The position numbers and the translations under genes were made by a program. The notes under the pieces are model-generated. The model was not told the origin of the DNA, searched no databases, and saw only the letters and a program-made list of their open reading frames with translations. Positions 43,115-52,807 of a stretch of DNA of 56,959 nucleotides are shown one piece after another. Every line of letters starts with the position of its first letter. The first letter of the stretch is position 1. The DNA comes from Actinomycetes bacterium (lineage in GTDB: Bacteria; Actinomycetota; Acidimicrobiia; Acidimicrobiales; SZUA-35): assembly GCA_024276425.1 (NCBI GenBank), contig JAJRXF010000127.1:1-56959 (forward strand), given 5' to 3'.

Positions 43115-44020
43115 GTGAGTTCACGGCGAACAATCATTCTGATCGTCGCTCTGGTGATGAGTGCGGTGTCAGTTTTTGGAATCTTTAGTTACGTCAAGGG
43201 GGTCGAAGAGACGGCCACCGCCGAGCAGGTCACGGGGACCTACTGGGTTGTCAAGGATGAGATCCCCAAGGGAACCGACATTGACCGCGTTATCCAAGAA
43301 GGCATGTTGGTTGAGGTCGACGTTCCTTTGGAGCTTCTCCCAGATACCGCTATTGCCGAGCCGGCGAGCGAGCTGAAAGGCAACGTGGCGGTTACCACCT
43401 TGCCTCGCAACACCCCAATCGTGGCTGGGCTCTTCTTGCCATCGGACGTGATCGCCACTGGTGTCACCGAACGTCTGGCCGAAAAGGGATTGGTTACCGT
43501 AACCCTGGCATTGGATCAGGTGCGCACGGCTGCCTATCAGATTCGACCCGGCGATTTTGTCAATATCTTGTCGGTGAGGCCCGCTGAGTACGTTGAGGAC
43601 CCGTCTCAGTCCGATCTGCCTCCAGATCAGCGGACTGATATTGCATACGAGACCAACCGTGACGGCATTGACCCCTTCATCAGCGATGCCCGCTATGTGT
43701 ATCAGATGGTTGAGGTTTTGGCCATCGATAAGGCTCTGACCCCTCAACTGGGCGAAAACGCCGAAGAGGGAGCGACTGCGCCGGCCGGAAATCAGGGTTT
43801 GGTCACTTTGGCCGTGCCGCCCGAGGCCGTTCAGCTCATCTTGTCCATGGGCACCGACTCGCTCTACTTGTCGCTCGTTCCTCAGAACTATGAGCCACGT
43901 CCTCTCGGACCGGTCAACATTGATCTCGACCAGTTCCCGGCTGAAGTGGCCGAGCAGCTGACTCCGTATTTCGAACAGCCGGTTGATCAAGAGGCCGGAG
44001 ACCCGGCCACCGATCAGTAG
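43115..44020 (+). CDS. cpaB: Flp pilus assembly protein CpaB
   Basis: 301 residues with a GTG start after AGGAG. A single N-terminal membrane helix (about 5-27) is followed by a SAF-like domain: TYWVVKDEIPKGTDIDRV, GMLVEVDVPLELLPDTA, NVAVTTLPRNTPIVAGLF. The later part RTAAYQIRPGDFVNILSV matches the RcpC/CpaB conserved region. CpaB sits at the outer face of the membrane in Tad systems and is thought to help the secretion channel or bind peptidoglycan. First gene of the operon cpaB-cpaE-tadA-tadB-tadC. Confidence 0.9.
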   Translation: MSSRRTIILIVALVMSAVSVFGIFSYVKGVEETATAEQVTGTYWVVKDEIPKGTDIDRVIQEGMLVEVDVPLELLPDTAIAEPASELKGNVAVTTLPRNTPIVAGLFLPSDVIATGVTERLAEKGLVTVTLALDQVRTAAYQIRPGDFVNILSVRPAEYVEDPSQSDLPPDQRTDIAYETNRDGIDPFISDARYVYQMVEVLAIDKALTPQLGENAEEGATAPAGNQGLVTLAVPPEAVQLILSMGTDSLYLSLVPQNYEPRPLGPVNIDLDQFPAEVAEQLTPYFEQPVDQEAGDPATDQ

Positions 44021-44064
44021 CAAGAACTGTCCGTAACCATCCACTACGCGTTGGAGATCGCAGG

Positions 44065-45354
44065 ATGATTGAAGAACTCAACGACTTCTCGAGTTTCGGG
44101 TTAGACGAACACTCGTCGGTCGGATCCGATACCGCAGTGGCCCCTGGGGTTGATACCCGACTCCCAAATGGGGCTGCGCTAGCGGTCGTCGACGCGGACC
44201 AAGCGGTTCGCGACTACCTGGCCAACCAGCTTGGGGAGGGCGTCGCCGCCGCCGCATCGATGGCAGAACTCGAGACCCGGTTTGGCATGGGACCGATTGT
44301 GGTTGTGCTCGGCCCATCGTGCGCCGCTCCTTCAGACCTGGCGGTCGTTGAGCGGTGGACGAGAACCAACCCCGAGGTCGGCTCAATTCTGGTGACGAGC
44401 GAGCTAACCACAACTCTGCTCCAGACAGCTCTGCGTGCCGGAGTCAAGGACGTGATCTCGGCTCCCATTGATCAGATCCAGCTAATCGACACAGTTGGAC
44501 GAGTGGCCGAGGGCCTCTCCGTGGCCAAACCAATGCCTTCTGGACCGGGTGAATCCGAGTCGATCGAGGTCGATGGGACCGAAGGTCGGATCATTTCTGT
44601 CTTCTCCACCAAGGGTGGTTCGGGCAAGTCAGTAACGGCTACCAACCTTGCAGTTGCCTTGGCCCGTCGTTCCGACAAGCCGGTGGTCCTCATCGATGCT
44701 CACTTGCAGTTTGGTGATGTGGCCGTGATGTTGAAGCTTCAGCCCCAGCACACCGTTGTCGATGCCATCTCCCAGCTTGACCGGCTCGATGTCACCATGG
44801 CCCATGATCTCATGACAGTTCATGAGGAGTCAGGACTCATGGTGCTCCCTGCTCCACTAGAGCCAGCGTTCGCCGACCAGATTAGTGGGGCCCAGATGGT
44901 CCAGCTTGTGCATCTCGTGCGCTCCTTCGCTGGGCATGTCGTGCTCGACATGCCAGCGTTCTTTATTGATGTGGTGCTCAGTTTGCTTGAGGCCAGTGAT
45001 GACATCATCTTGGTCGCGGGCTTAGATATCCCGAACATTAAGAACGTGAAGCTGGGTCTTTCGACCTTGGCCCTGCTCGACATTCCCCGCGAGAAGCTGC
45101 ATCTGGTTCTGAATAGGGCCGACTCTAAGGTGAAGCTTGATGTTGGTGAGGTCGAAAAGACGCTGCAGATTCAGGCCGCAGCGCATGTTCCTTCCGATGT
45201 GACCGTTCCGATTTCGGTCAACAAGGGATCTCCTGTGGTGATCTCATCGGCAAAGTCTGGGGTCGCTCGCGCTTTTGAGCAGCTAGCCGGACGGTTCCTT
45301 GATGGTGCAGCGGCGGTTGAGAAAACCTCAACTCGCCGGAAGTTCTTTGGTTGA
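44065..45354 (+). CDS. cpaE: CpaE/TadZ-like ParA-family ATPase
   Basis: 429 residues. An N-terminal receiver-like domain (about 35-150) lacks an obvious phospho-acceptor set, as in TadZ. The ATPase has a deviant Walker A FSTKGGSGKSVTATN (about 180-194), LIDAHLQFGDVAVML and HVVLDMPAFF. CpaE/TadZ proteins localise the Tad machine at a cell pole and belong to the MinD/ParA group. The basic C-terminus TSTRRKFFG could contact the membrane or a partner. Located 45 nt after cpaB with GGAG upstream. Confidence 0.9.
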   Translation: MIEELNDFSSFGLDEHSSVGSDTAVAPGVDTRLPNGAALAVVDADQAVRDYLANQLGEGVAAAASMAELETRFGMGPIVVVLGPSCAAPSDLAVVERWTRTNPEVGSILVTSELTTTLLQTALRAGVKDVISAPIDQIQLIDTVGRVAEGLSVAKPMPSGPGESESIEVDGTEGRIISVFSTKGGSGKSVTATNLAVALARRSDKPVVLIDAHLQFGDVAVMLKLQPQHTVVDAISQLDRLDVTMAHDLMTVHEESGLMVLPAPLEPAFADQISGAQMVQLVHLVRSFAGHVVLDMPAFFIDVVLSLLEASDDIILVAGLDIPNIKNVKLGLSTLALLDIPREKLHLVLNRADSKVKLDVGEVEKTLQIQAAAHVPSDVTVPISVNKGSPVVISSAKSGVARAFEQLAGRFLDGAAAVEKTSTRRKFFG

Positions 45355-45371
45355 TTGAGCGAGGAAGCTAA

Positions 45372-46757
45372 ATGTCTCTGTACAAGCGTCTCCATGAGGC
45401 GAGCAACGACGAGATGCCGGGTAACGCCGGCCTTGAGACCGGGCGTCAGAACCCTGCTCTTGAGGAGCTTCGTCACCGGGTGCATACCACCCTGATCGAA
45501 GAGCTTGGCCCGATTCTCTATGACCAGAGAATGGGCGAAGAAGAGCTCCGTAAGAAGGTTCACGAGGCACTTCATGCGGCCATAGCCATGGAGCGCACGC
45601 CCCTGGCTGCTGCGGACAAGGCCCAACTGATTCAGGATGTCTCAGATGACATCCTCGGCTATGGCCCAATCGACAAGCTGCTCCGAGACGACGATGTCTC
45701 CGAGATCATGTGCAATGGCCCGAAGCAGATCTTCGTCGAACGCTCGGGCAAGCTCACCCTTGACGACGTGGCTTTTATTGATGAAAACCACTTACGGCGG
45801 ATCATCGACAAGATCGTGGCCCAGATTGGACGGCGAATCGATGAGTCCTCACCGTTGTGCGACGCTCGTTTGCCCGATGGTTCCCGTGTCAACGCCGTCA
45901 TCTCGCCTTTGTCGGTCGGTGGTCCGTTCTTAACCATTCGAAAGTTCAAGGCAGACCCACTTCGCATCGATGACCTGATTCGATTTGGAACACTGAGCGT
46001 GCACTCTGCACGATTCTTGCAGGCATGCATCGTCGGAAAGCTCAACGTCATTGTTTCTGGTGGCACCGGTACCGGCAAGACCACGATGCTCAACGTCTTG
46101 TCTTCCTTCATTCCCGCCGATGAGCGAATCATCACGGTCGAGGACGCTAAGGAACTTCAACTCATCCAGGATCATGTTCTCTCGCTGGAAACCCGGCCCC
46201 CGAACGTGGAGGGCAAGGGTGAGGTCTCGATTCGAGATCTGGTAAAGAACACTCTGCGAATGCGTCCCGACCGAATTGTGGTCGGGGAGTGTCGTTCGGG
46301 CGAGGCACTGGACATGTTGCAGGCCATGAACACCGGGCATGACGGCTCGCTAACCACCTTGCACGCCAACAACCCTCGTGATTCACTCAGCCGCCTGGAG
46401 ACTCTGGTTCTGATGTCCGGGTTCGACCTTCCGGTGCGAGCAATCCGTGAACAGACGGCTTCGGCCGTGGACATGATCGTGCAATTGCAGCGCCTTCGTG
46501 ACGGCAGTCGTCGGATTACCCACATTACTGAGGTCTCCGGCATGGAGGGTGACATCATCACCTTGCAGGACGTTTTTCTCTTCGACTTCTCCGCCGGAGT
46601 AGATGAGTCTGGCCGGTTCAAGGGTTCGCTAAAGCCGACCGGTGTGAGGCCAAAATTTGCCCAAAAGCTCGCAGATCACGGTATTCGTCTTGGACCAGAG
46701 ATGTTCTCGCCTACTCAGGCCGAACCGACTCCCCAACAGGGTCGAGGTCGCCGATGA
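45372..46757 (+). CDS. tadA: Tad/CpaF secretion ATPase
   Basis: 461 residues, type IV/II secretion ATPase of the CpaF group. ILGYGPIDKLLRDDDVSEIMCNGP is a CpaF signature, Walker A is VSGGTGTGKTTMLN (about 230), the Asp box and Walker B region include RPDRIVVGECRSGEALDML, and the His box is TTLHANNPRDSL. It powers Flp pilus assembly as a cytoplasmic hexamer working with TadB and TadC. AGGAAG lies just before the ATG, 17 nt after cpaE. Confidence 0.95.
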   Translation: MSLYKRLHEASNDEMPGNAGLETGRQNPALEELRHRVHTTLIEELGPILYDQRMGEEELRKKVHEALHAAIAMERTPLAAADKAQLIQDVSDDILGYGPIDKLLRDDDVSEIMCNGPKQIFVERSGKLTLDDVAFIDENHLRRIIDKIVAQIGRRIDESSPLCDARLPDGSRVNAVISPLSVGGPFLTIRKFKADPLRIDDLIRFGTLSVHSARFLQACIVGKLNVIVSGGTGTGKTTMLNVLSSFIPADERIITVEDAKELQLIQDHVLSLETRPPNVEGKGEVSIRDLVKNTLRMRPDRIVVGECRSGEALDMLQAMNTGHDGSLTTLHANNPRDSLSRLETLVLMSGFDLPVRAIREQTASAVDMIVQLQRLRDGSRRITHITEVSGMEGDIITLQDVFLFDFSAGVDESGRFKGSLKPTGVRPKFAQKLADHGIRLGPEMFSPTQAEPTPQQGRGRR

Positions 46758-48667
46758 AACGACTCCTCGCCCTTATCCTGGCTGCATTTACGCTCATCCT
46801 GGCTGCGCTTCCAGTCTCTGCCCAGGAGGAAGCTACCGGCCCATCAACACTGGTGGTTCACGAGGTCGATGCACGCCAGTCGACAACAAGAGTCTCACTT
46901 CTTGCTGATAGCTACGACTTTGCTCCAGAGGGAGTGGCCATCGAAGAAAATGGTGAATCGCTTGCGCCGTCTCGGATCAGTACCGCAAGTCAAACATCGG
47001 CTCCGCGGGAGATTGTCTTTGTAGTCGATGCCAACTCTGCCCTCACCGCTGGCGATGTGTTTGAGTCGGTCAGAGACCAACTCAGCGTCGAGATAGCCAA
47101 GTTGCCACGGGGAACGACCGTTTCAGTTATAAGCGCTGGCCTCGTCGCAACTGTGGTTGTCGAGCCGACGAGCAATCTGCAGCAGGCTGCAAGCTCAGTG
47201 AAGAACATGCGTCAGTCGCGAGCGACCTCTCTGTTTGAGGCTATTCGAGTCGCAGGCGGGTTGTTGAGCGATGACTCTTCGGCCTACCAGACGGTCATGG
47301 TCTTTTCCGGGACAGTTGACCCGGGATCGAGTATCGACCCTCTAGCAGCGGCCCAGACCATGATTTCCAAGCGGGCTCAGATGGTGGCCTTTCGCTACCA
47401 GGCTGGTGATGATCGGCTATCGGAGATCATCGATGTGGTTGGTGGCTTGACCGTCGGGACATCAGATCCCGATGCCGTTGGCGAAGTGCTCCAAAGCGCG
47501 GTCGTCGCCGCATCCGATCGGATCATCGTAGAGTTCGCTGGCGTCGAGACTTCCCAGGAGCGGGGCGATACCAAAATTGTCATTGATGGGGCCAGCGTGA
47601 GCTTCTCCTACCCCGGTCAGCGCCTAACCACCAGTATAGCCGGGCTCGCTCCTCTGGAAGCCGGATCGGTTGGGGGCCTGGGAATCCTGCAGAACACGAT
47701 GGGCTTCTACGCACTTCTTGCCTTAGCGTTTGTGAGCGTTGGGCTGGCCGTTTTCTCATTCGGGAGCATATTCGCAAGTGGAGAAACGTCTCTAGAGGGA
47801 CTCATCAACCGCTATTCGGGCGAAGGTGACGGAGTTCTCGATGATGAAGAGTCGGCCATTGTTCAAACCGCCTTGGTCAAGCGCGCCGTAGAGATGTCGG
47901 AGAACTTTGCCGAAGACCGCGGATTCTTAGCCAAGGTTGAAGGGATGCTGGAGCGGGCCAGGCTGCCGTTGCGTCCCGGTGAGGCAATGTCCATCTACGT
48001 GGCGGGCATTTTCTTTAGTGCTGTTGTTGGCTTCATCCTTATTGGTGGTCTCATCGGCATGGTCATCATGGGCGCAATGTCCGCCTTCATCATGATTGGT
48101 GCCGTCCAGTTCAAGGCCAAGCGGCGCATTCGAAAGTTCGAGTCTCAGTTGCCGGACACACTTCAACTTCTTGCCGGAACTCTGCGGGCTGGTTACTCCC
48201 TACCCCAGGGGCTCGAAGCGGTCTCCCACGAGATCTCCGACCCAATGGGCTTCGAACTTCGTCGAGGGATGACCGAAGCACGGCTCGGCCGAGAACTCGA
48301 AGATGCCCTCTCTGGAATCGCTGACCGACTCGAAAGCGCCGACTTTGCCTGGGTCGTCATGGCCATCGGCATTCAGCGTGAGGTCGGCGGCAACTTGAAC
48401 GAACTGTTGATGACTGTGTCAGACACCATGGTTGCCCGCGAACGTCTCAAGGGAGAGGTTGCCGCACTGACGGCTGAAGGCAAGATGTCGGCCATCATGC
48501 TTGGGGGCATGCCGCCCGTACTCGGCCTGGCCATGTGGGTAATGAACCGCGACTATATGAACCAGTTATTTATCACCGGAATGGGCAATGCCCTGCTTGG
48601 GGGGGCCGTCGTATCGTCCCTAATTGGCTTTGTCTGGATGAAGAAAGTGATCACTGTCAATGTCTGA
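46754..48667 (+). CDS. tadB: VWA-TadB fusion: secreted von Willebrand-like domain joined to the pilus platform protein
   Basis: 637 residues, about twice normal TadB; ATG overlaps the tadA stop (ATGA). A cleavable signal peptide (1-23, ending VSA-Q) leads a VWA-like domain (86-255) starting REIVFVVDANSAL. Its metal site is degenerate: D-x-N-S-A replaces D-x-S-x-S. A membrane helix (about 316-340) then connects to TadB: helices at 412-453, T2SSF domain FESQLPDTLQLLAGTLRAGYS (462-482) and EVGGNLNELL, and a last helix near 605-630. The VWA part should be outside the membrane and the T2SSF part inside, so the fusion links the inner platform to the pilus or envelope. Confidence 0.88.
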   Translation: MKRLLALILAAFTLILAALPVSAQEEATGPSTLVVHEVDARQSTTRVSLLADSYDFAPEGVAIEENGESLAPSRISTASQTSAPREIVFVVDANSALTAGDVFESVRDQLSVEIAKLPRGTTVSVISAGLVATVVVEPTSNLQQAASSVKNMRQSRATSLFEAIRVAGGLLSDDSSAYQTVMVFSGTVDPGSSIDPLAAAQTMISKRAQMVAFRYQAGDDRLSEIIDVVGGLTVGTSDPDAVGEVLQSAVVAASDRIIVEFAGVETSQERGDTKIVIDGASVSFSYPGQRLTTSIAGLAPLEAGSVGGLGILQNTMGFYALLALAFVSVGLAVFSFGSIFASGETSLEGLINRYSGEGDGVLDDEESAIVQTALVKRAVEMSENFAEDRGFLAKVEGMLERARLPLRPGEAMSIYVAGIFFSAVVGFILIGGLIGMVIMGAMSAFIMIGAVQFKAKRRIRKFESQLPDTLQLLAGTLRAGYSLPQGLEAVSHEISDPMGFELRRGMTEARLGRELEDALSGIADRLESADFAWVVMAIGIQREVGGNLNELLMTVSDTMVARERLKGEVAALTAEGKMSAIMLGGMPPVLGLAMWVMNRDYMNQLFITGMGNALLGGAVVSSLIGFVWMKKVITVNV

Positions 48668-49601
48668 GGTGTTGAATTCCATTGGGTTGCAGGCCCTGGT
48701 TGGCGTCCTGTTCGTTGGTATTGGCCTCACCATCTATTCGGTGCTGGCCCAGTTGGACGAAAAGGCAAGCTTACGCGATGCGTTGCGGTCACTCGATGAC
48801 TATGAAGTTGAGAGTGTCCGCGATCAGGAGCTCCTCGTTCCCTTAAAGGAGCGGCTTTCGGCCCCAATGGTTGACCTGTTCAGCCGTTTCGGGTCCCGGT
48901 TCAATCCGCCCGAATTTGTCGAAGGAATCAAGAAGCAACACGTCCGAGCTGGCATCTACTCCCCGGACAAGGTCGAGCGGTTCCTGGCGATGCGAATCCT
49001 GGGGTTCTTGTTCATCCCGGCGTGGGTTCTGATGACATTGACCATCAACCCCCTCGGGGTTGGTGGCAAGACTCGGATTCTGACCCTCATCTTGGGTGGT
49101 GTCATTGGTGCAGTTGGTCCGACGAGCCAGCTGAAAAAGAAGGTGGAGAGGCGTCAGAAGTCTATTCAGCGGGCCCTGCCCGATGTCATGGACCTCCTTG
49201 TGATCTCGGTCGAGGCTGGTCTTGGATTTGAACAGGCCCTTGATCGTGTTATCCAAAACGTTCCCGGAGACCTATCGGATGAGTTCTCGCGAGTTCTTGG
49301 CGAGTCTCGCGCCGGATCTTCCCGAGCGGATGCGTTGCGAGCGATGGATGAGCGCTGTGATATTCCCGAAGTCCGATCGTTCGTTCTAGCCATGATTCAG
49401 GCCGACACCTTCGGTGTAAGCATTGGCCGAGTCCTTCGCTCCCAGTCAGACGAACTGCGCGTTCGACGGCGCCAGAAGGCCCAGGAACAGGCACAGAAGG
49501 CTCCGGTCAAGATGATGATCCCGATGGTGTTCTGCATCTTCCCGGCCCTGTTCGTGGTTGTTATCGGCCCGGCAATGATCAACATTTCCGAATCGTTCTA
49601 G
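48660..49601 (+). CDS. tadC: Tad platform protein TadC
   Basis: 313 residues; overlaps tadB by 8 nt. A first helix (about 8-28), a pair of helices near 108-150, then the T2SSF domain RQKSIQRALPDVMDLLVISVEAGLGFEQALDRV and FVLAMIQADTFGVSIGRVLRSQSDELR, ending with a helix near 285-308. It forms the membrane platform with TadB on which TadA acts. Sequence and order are standard for Tad loci. Confidence 0.93.
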   Translation: MSEVLNSIGLQALVGVLFVGIGLTIYSVLAQLDEKASLRDALRSLDDYEVESVRDQELLVPLKERLSAPMVDLFSRFGSRFNPPEFVEGIKKQHVRAGIYSPDKVERFLAMRILGFLFIPAWVLMTLTINPLGVGGKTRILTLILGGVIGAVGPTSQLKKKVERRQKSIQRALPDVMDLLVISVEAGLGFEQALDRVIQNVPGDLSDEFSRVLGESRAGSSRADALRAMDERCDIPEVRSFVLAMIQADTFGVSIGRVLRSQSDELRVRRRQKAQEQAQKAPVKMMIPMVFCIFPALFVVVIGPAMINISESF

Positions 49602-49617
49602 GCGGCCAGGACCAGCA

Positions 49618-51090
49618 ATGGTCGCGATCAGCGTCAAAAACGAGACAACGCCGGGTCACGCACCCGTAGATAAGACACCCTCCGGCTCACATGGCCCGAG
49701 CCTTGATTTTGCCGTTGGTTGGATGCTTGCCCTGGTGGGAATGGTGATTGGTTCTCGGACCATCAAAGACAATAGCTTCCTCACCCACTTCACAACCGGA
49801 GATTTGATCCGCGTACTGGGTGAAGTACCCAGCGTGGACAGCTACTCCTATACCGCGGGCGGCGAGCCGTGGACGGTGCAAAGCTGGTTGCCCAGCCTGA
49901 TTTACAGCATCCTCGCCGACCTAGGTGGTGGTACAGCAATTCGGATGTTCAACGGCCTTGTCGTCGGCGTTGTCGTCTTTATGCTTTGGCAGCTGACGGG
50001 GCCAGCACGCCCTCTCGTTGCCCGCCTGGCCATCATTGGTCCGGTCATCGTGATCGGCAGCAGTCAGTGGACCCCACGACCGTTACTCTTTGGATTGATC
50101 GGATTCACTGTCGTTCTGCAGGTCCTACAAGAGCGCCGATCGCTCTACTGGCTACTCCCCGTGATGTGGCTGTGGGCGAACAGCCACGGTTCGTTCCCAC
50201 TGGCCTTTGTGCTCATTGGAACCTTCGGGTTTGGTCAGATGCTCGACCAACGATTGGTCGAAGGGGGCCGCTGGAAGCTTCCCACATGGGAACTTCGGGT
50301 GTTTGGCTGGGCATTTCTTGGTCTTGTGGGGGCATTGATCAACCCGGTTGGTCCACGGTTGTTGATCTTTCCTGTCCAACTCCTGCGCAAGCGAGAGGCG
50401 CTTAATGGTGTGGCCGAGTGGCTATCACCCAACTTCGACTCCGTTCCCGAATGGCTCTTCCTTGGACTGCTGGTTGCACTAATTCTCACCGCAAGGGCCG
50501 GGGTGAAATGGCGCGTTTTGTTACCAGGAATTGTGTTTGCGGTTGCTGGCCTCTTGGCCATGCGTAACGTTGGTGTGGCTTCGATGGTGGTGATGGTGGC
50601 GCTCGCTCCCTCCTGTCAGTTCAAGGGCAGTCTTCGCGGTCACGAGCAAGGCTTTTTGCCTCGAGCACTTCTCGGCGTTGCCGCTGCTGGTGCTCTTGTT
50701 ATGCCGGTCATGGTCAGCAGGACCGCAGCCTTGTCCTTTGAGTTGTATCCCGTCGAGGAGATTGACTGGTTGGAAGAGCGAGGACTTATCGCCCAGCCGG
50801 ACGTCAACATCATCCAACGGGACTTTGTTGGAAACTACATGCACTATCGGTTCGGGCAGGATGCCAGAGTCTTCGTCGATGACCGGTTCGATTTTTTCCC
50901 CCAACAGGTTCTGGAGGATCATCTCACCTTTGTCCAAGGAGGGGATTTTGCTGAAGCCCTGGAGCGTTACGACACCAACGTGGTACTTTGGCGAAATACC
51001 GGAGGTTTCGCCGCCTGGCTGAAGGCGTCGACCGCATGGACGATCGTTTATGAGAGCGAGGACTGGCTAATCGCGCTTCCGGCGGAGTAA
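49618..51090 (+). CDS. Polytopic membrane protein, GT-C glycosyltransferase-like
   Basis: 490 residues with at least nine hydrophobic helices. AGGA lies shortly upstream of the ATG, 16 nt after tadC, so it is probably in the tad transcript. The first loop GDLIRVLGEVPSVDSYSYTAGGEPW-TVQSWL resembles the D-x-(F/Y)-S-(F/Y)-T...G-x-x-W...W-L pattern of PMT/ArnT-like GT-C proteins, which use polyprenyl-phosphate sugars outside the membrane. A soluble C-terminal part (about 385-490) has DARVFVDDRFDFFPQQV. No catalytic residue is certain. Position suggests pilin or envelope glycosylation, but that is inference. Confidence 0.7.
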   Translation: MVAISVKNETTPGHAPVDKTPSGSHGPSLDFAVGWMLALVGMVIGSRTIKDNSFLTHFTTGDLIRVLGEVPSVDSYSYTAGGEPWTVQSWLPSLIYSILADLGGGTAIRMFNGLVVGVVVFMLWQLTGPARPLVARLAIIGPVIVIGSSQWTPRPLLFGLIGFTVVLQVLQERRSLYWLLPVMWLWANSHGSFPLAFVLIGTFGFGQMLDQRLVEGGRWKLPTWELRVFGWAFLGLVGALINPVGPRLLIFPVQLLRKREALNGVAEWLSPNFDSVPEWLFLGLLVALILTARAGVKWRVLLPGIVFAVAGLLAMRNVGVASMVVMVALAPSCQFKGSLRGHEQGFLPRALLGVAAAGALVMPVMVSRTAALSFELYPVEEIDWLEERGLIAQPDVNIIQRDFVGNYMHYRFGQDARVFVDDRFDFFPQQVLEDHLTFVQGGDFAEALERYDTNVVLWRNTGGFAAWLKASTAWTIVYESEDWLIALPAE

Positions 51091-51122
51091 CCGGACAGGC
51101 ATTGTTGGCTCGGAGGCGCTTG

Positions 51123-52493
51123 TCAGACTTCGTTGAGGGCCTTGGTTATGTCGCTAACTGCCTGTTTGGCATCCGCAAACAGCATCAGGGTGTTCTCTTG
51201 GGCGAACAGAGGGTTGGGGATGCCAGCAAAGCCGGGCGACAGCGACCGCTTGATAACGACAACAGTCCGCGACTTGTCAGCATCCAGGATTGGCATGCCA
51301 GCAATCGCGCTCTCAGGCTCTCGGGCGACGGGGTTAACGACGTCGTTGGCTCCAATGACAATGGTGAGGTCGGTTTGGGCGAACATCGGGTTGGCGTCCG
51401 CCATTTCAATCAGGTCCTCGTAGTCAACCTCGGCTTCGGCCAGAAGAACGTTCATGTGACCGGGCATGCGTCCAGCTACCGGGTGGATGGCGAAGGTGAC
51501 CGAGGTTCCTCGCTGTTCTAAAGATCGAGCCAGATCACGAACAGCGTGTTGGGCCTGGGCCACCGCCATGCCATAGCCGGGAACGATGACGACGCGTTCT
51601 GCGGAGTCGAGAATGAGGGCGACGTCATCGGCCGAGGTTGACCGAACCTTACCCTCATACACATCGTCGGGGTCCAGTGACTCCCCACCAGAGATGGCGC
51701 CAAAGATCACATTGGCCAGGGTCCGGTTCATGGCTACACACATGACCTGGGTGAGAACAAGGCCGCTGGCACCGACCAAGGAGCCGGCGATGATGAGCAG
51801 GCTGTTGCCCAGGGCGAATCCGGTGGCGGCCGCAGCCAGTCCAGAGAGTGAGTTGAGGAGGGCAATAACGACTGGCATGTCCGCCCCGCCAATGGGAAGA
51901 ACAAGAGTGATGCCAGCGATGGCGCTGAGAATGATGACGGCAAGCAGCCATCCAATAGTGGAGGGCTTGAAGACCACGCCAAGAATCGCCAGGCCAGCCA
52001 AGACGAGAAGGCCAACATTCACATAGGCGGCTGTGCTCGATCGCCAGGTTGGCACCGATCCTCGAAGCTTGCCGTAGGCCATGATGCTGCCAGTAAAGGT
52101 GATGGCTCCGATGAGGGCGCTCAGACCAGCCGCCACGAGGAAAGTGTTGTCCTCCATCTCCGGGTCAACACGTTCGACGTAGGAGGCAAATACAACTAAT
52201 ACCGATGCCAGTCCGCCCAGTCCGTTGAAGAGAGCGACGAGTTCGGGCATGCCAGTCATCTGAACCTTGACCGCGAGAAGTGCCCCAATGGAGGAACCGA
52301 CCGCGATACCAGCCAGAAGAACCCAATAACTGACAATGGCCTGATCGGTCACCGTTACCGCCACTGCGACCAGCATGCCGAGGGCACCGAGCAGGTTGCC
52401 GCGAACTGCGGTTCGAGGTCGGGCCAAACCCTTGAGGCCGAGGATGAACAAAATGGCAGCAATCAGGTAGCCGCCCTGGATGAGGTCTGACAT
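51123..52493 (-). CDS. pntB: NAD(P) transhydrogenase subunit beta
   Basis: 456 residues. About nine membrane helices fill residues 1-270. Domain III, the NADP(H) site, follows, with the Gly-rich VVIVPGYGMAVAQAQHAV, HPVAGRMPGHMNVLLAEAEV, TIVIGANDVVNPVA and LSPGFAGIPNPLF. All are diagnostic for PntB. The enzyme uses the proton gradient to reduce NADP+ with NADH. It starts by TAATG overlap with the small alpha subunit upstream. Convergent with the GT-C gene. Confidence 0.96.
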   Translation of the reverse strand: MSDLIQGGYLIAAILFILGLKGLARPRTAVRGNLLGALGMLVAVAVTVTDQAIVSYWVLLAGIAVGSSIGALLAVKVQMTGMPELVALFNGLGGLASVLVVFASYVERVDPEMEDNTFLVAAGLSALIGAITFTGSIMAYGKLRGSVPTWRSSTAAYVNVGLLVLAGLAILGVVFKPSTIGWLLAVIILSAIAGITLVLPIGGADMPVVIALLNSLSGLAAAATGFALGNSLLIIAGSLVGASGLVLTQVMCVAMNRTLANVIFGAISGGESLDPDDVYEGKVRSTSADDVALILDSAERVVIVPGYGMAVAQAQHAVRDLARSLEQRGTSVTFAIHPVAGRMPGHMNVLLAEAEVDYEDLIEMADANPMFAQTDLTIVIGANDVVNPVAREPESAIAGMPILDADKSRTVVVIKRSLSPGFAGIPNPLFAQENTLMLFADAKQAVSDITKALNEV

Positions 52494-52807
52494 TAGCGGT
52501 CAGTCCCTGGTGTGGTTTTGGACCGCGCATCGTTCTTCGAATGGAACATTGACAGCATGCGATTCGTGACCAGGAAGCCTCCGACCACATTGACGGTGGC
52601 CAACACGACGGCGAGAAACCCAAGGACCGTAGCGGTGCTGGAGTGGTCGACGCCGGCTGAGACCAGGGCTCCGACTACCGTGATTCCGCTGATGGCGTTG
52701 GAGCCAGACATGAGGGGAGTGTGGAGAGTTGGCGGGACCTTGGAGATCAACTCGATGCCAAGAAAGACCGCCAGGGCAAACAAGGTGAGAGCGATCAACA
52801 GGGTCAT
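52493..52807 (-). CDS. pntAB: NAD(P) transhydrogenase subunit alpha, membrane part
   Basis: 104 residues, four predicted helices. SKVPPTLHTPLMSGSNAISGIT is the conserved PntA domain II segment, and the end holds GGFLVTNRMLSMF. In this split form the alpha subunit is two proteins, the soluble NAD domain (pntAA) and this membrane piece, as in Rhodospirillum. ATGA overlap with pntAA and TAATG with pntB. Confidence 0.94.
   Translation of the reverse strand: MTLLIALTLFALAVFLGIELISKVPPTLHTPLMSGSNAISGITVVGALVSAGVDHSSTATVLGFLAVVLATVNVVGGFLVTNRMLSMFHSKNDARSKTTPGTDR

Noticed and set aside
43169-44044. 291-codon frame antisense to cpaB
   Set aside because: No family features and complete overlap with a well-supported gene; a GC-biased shadow frame.
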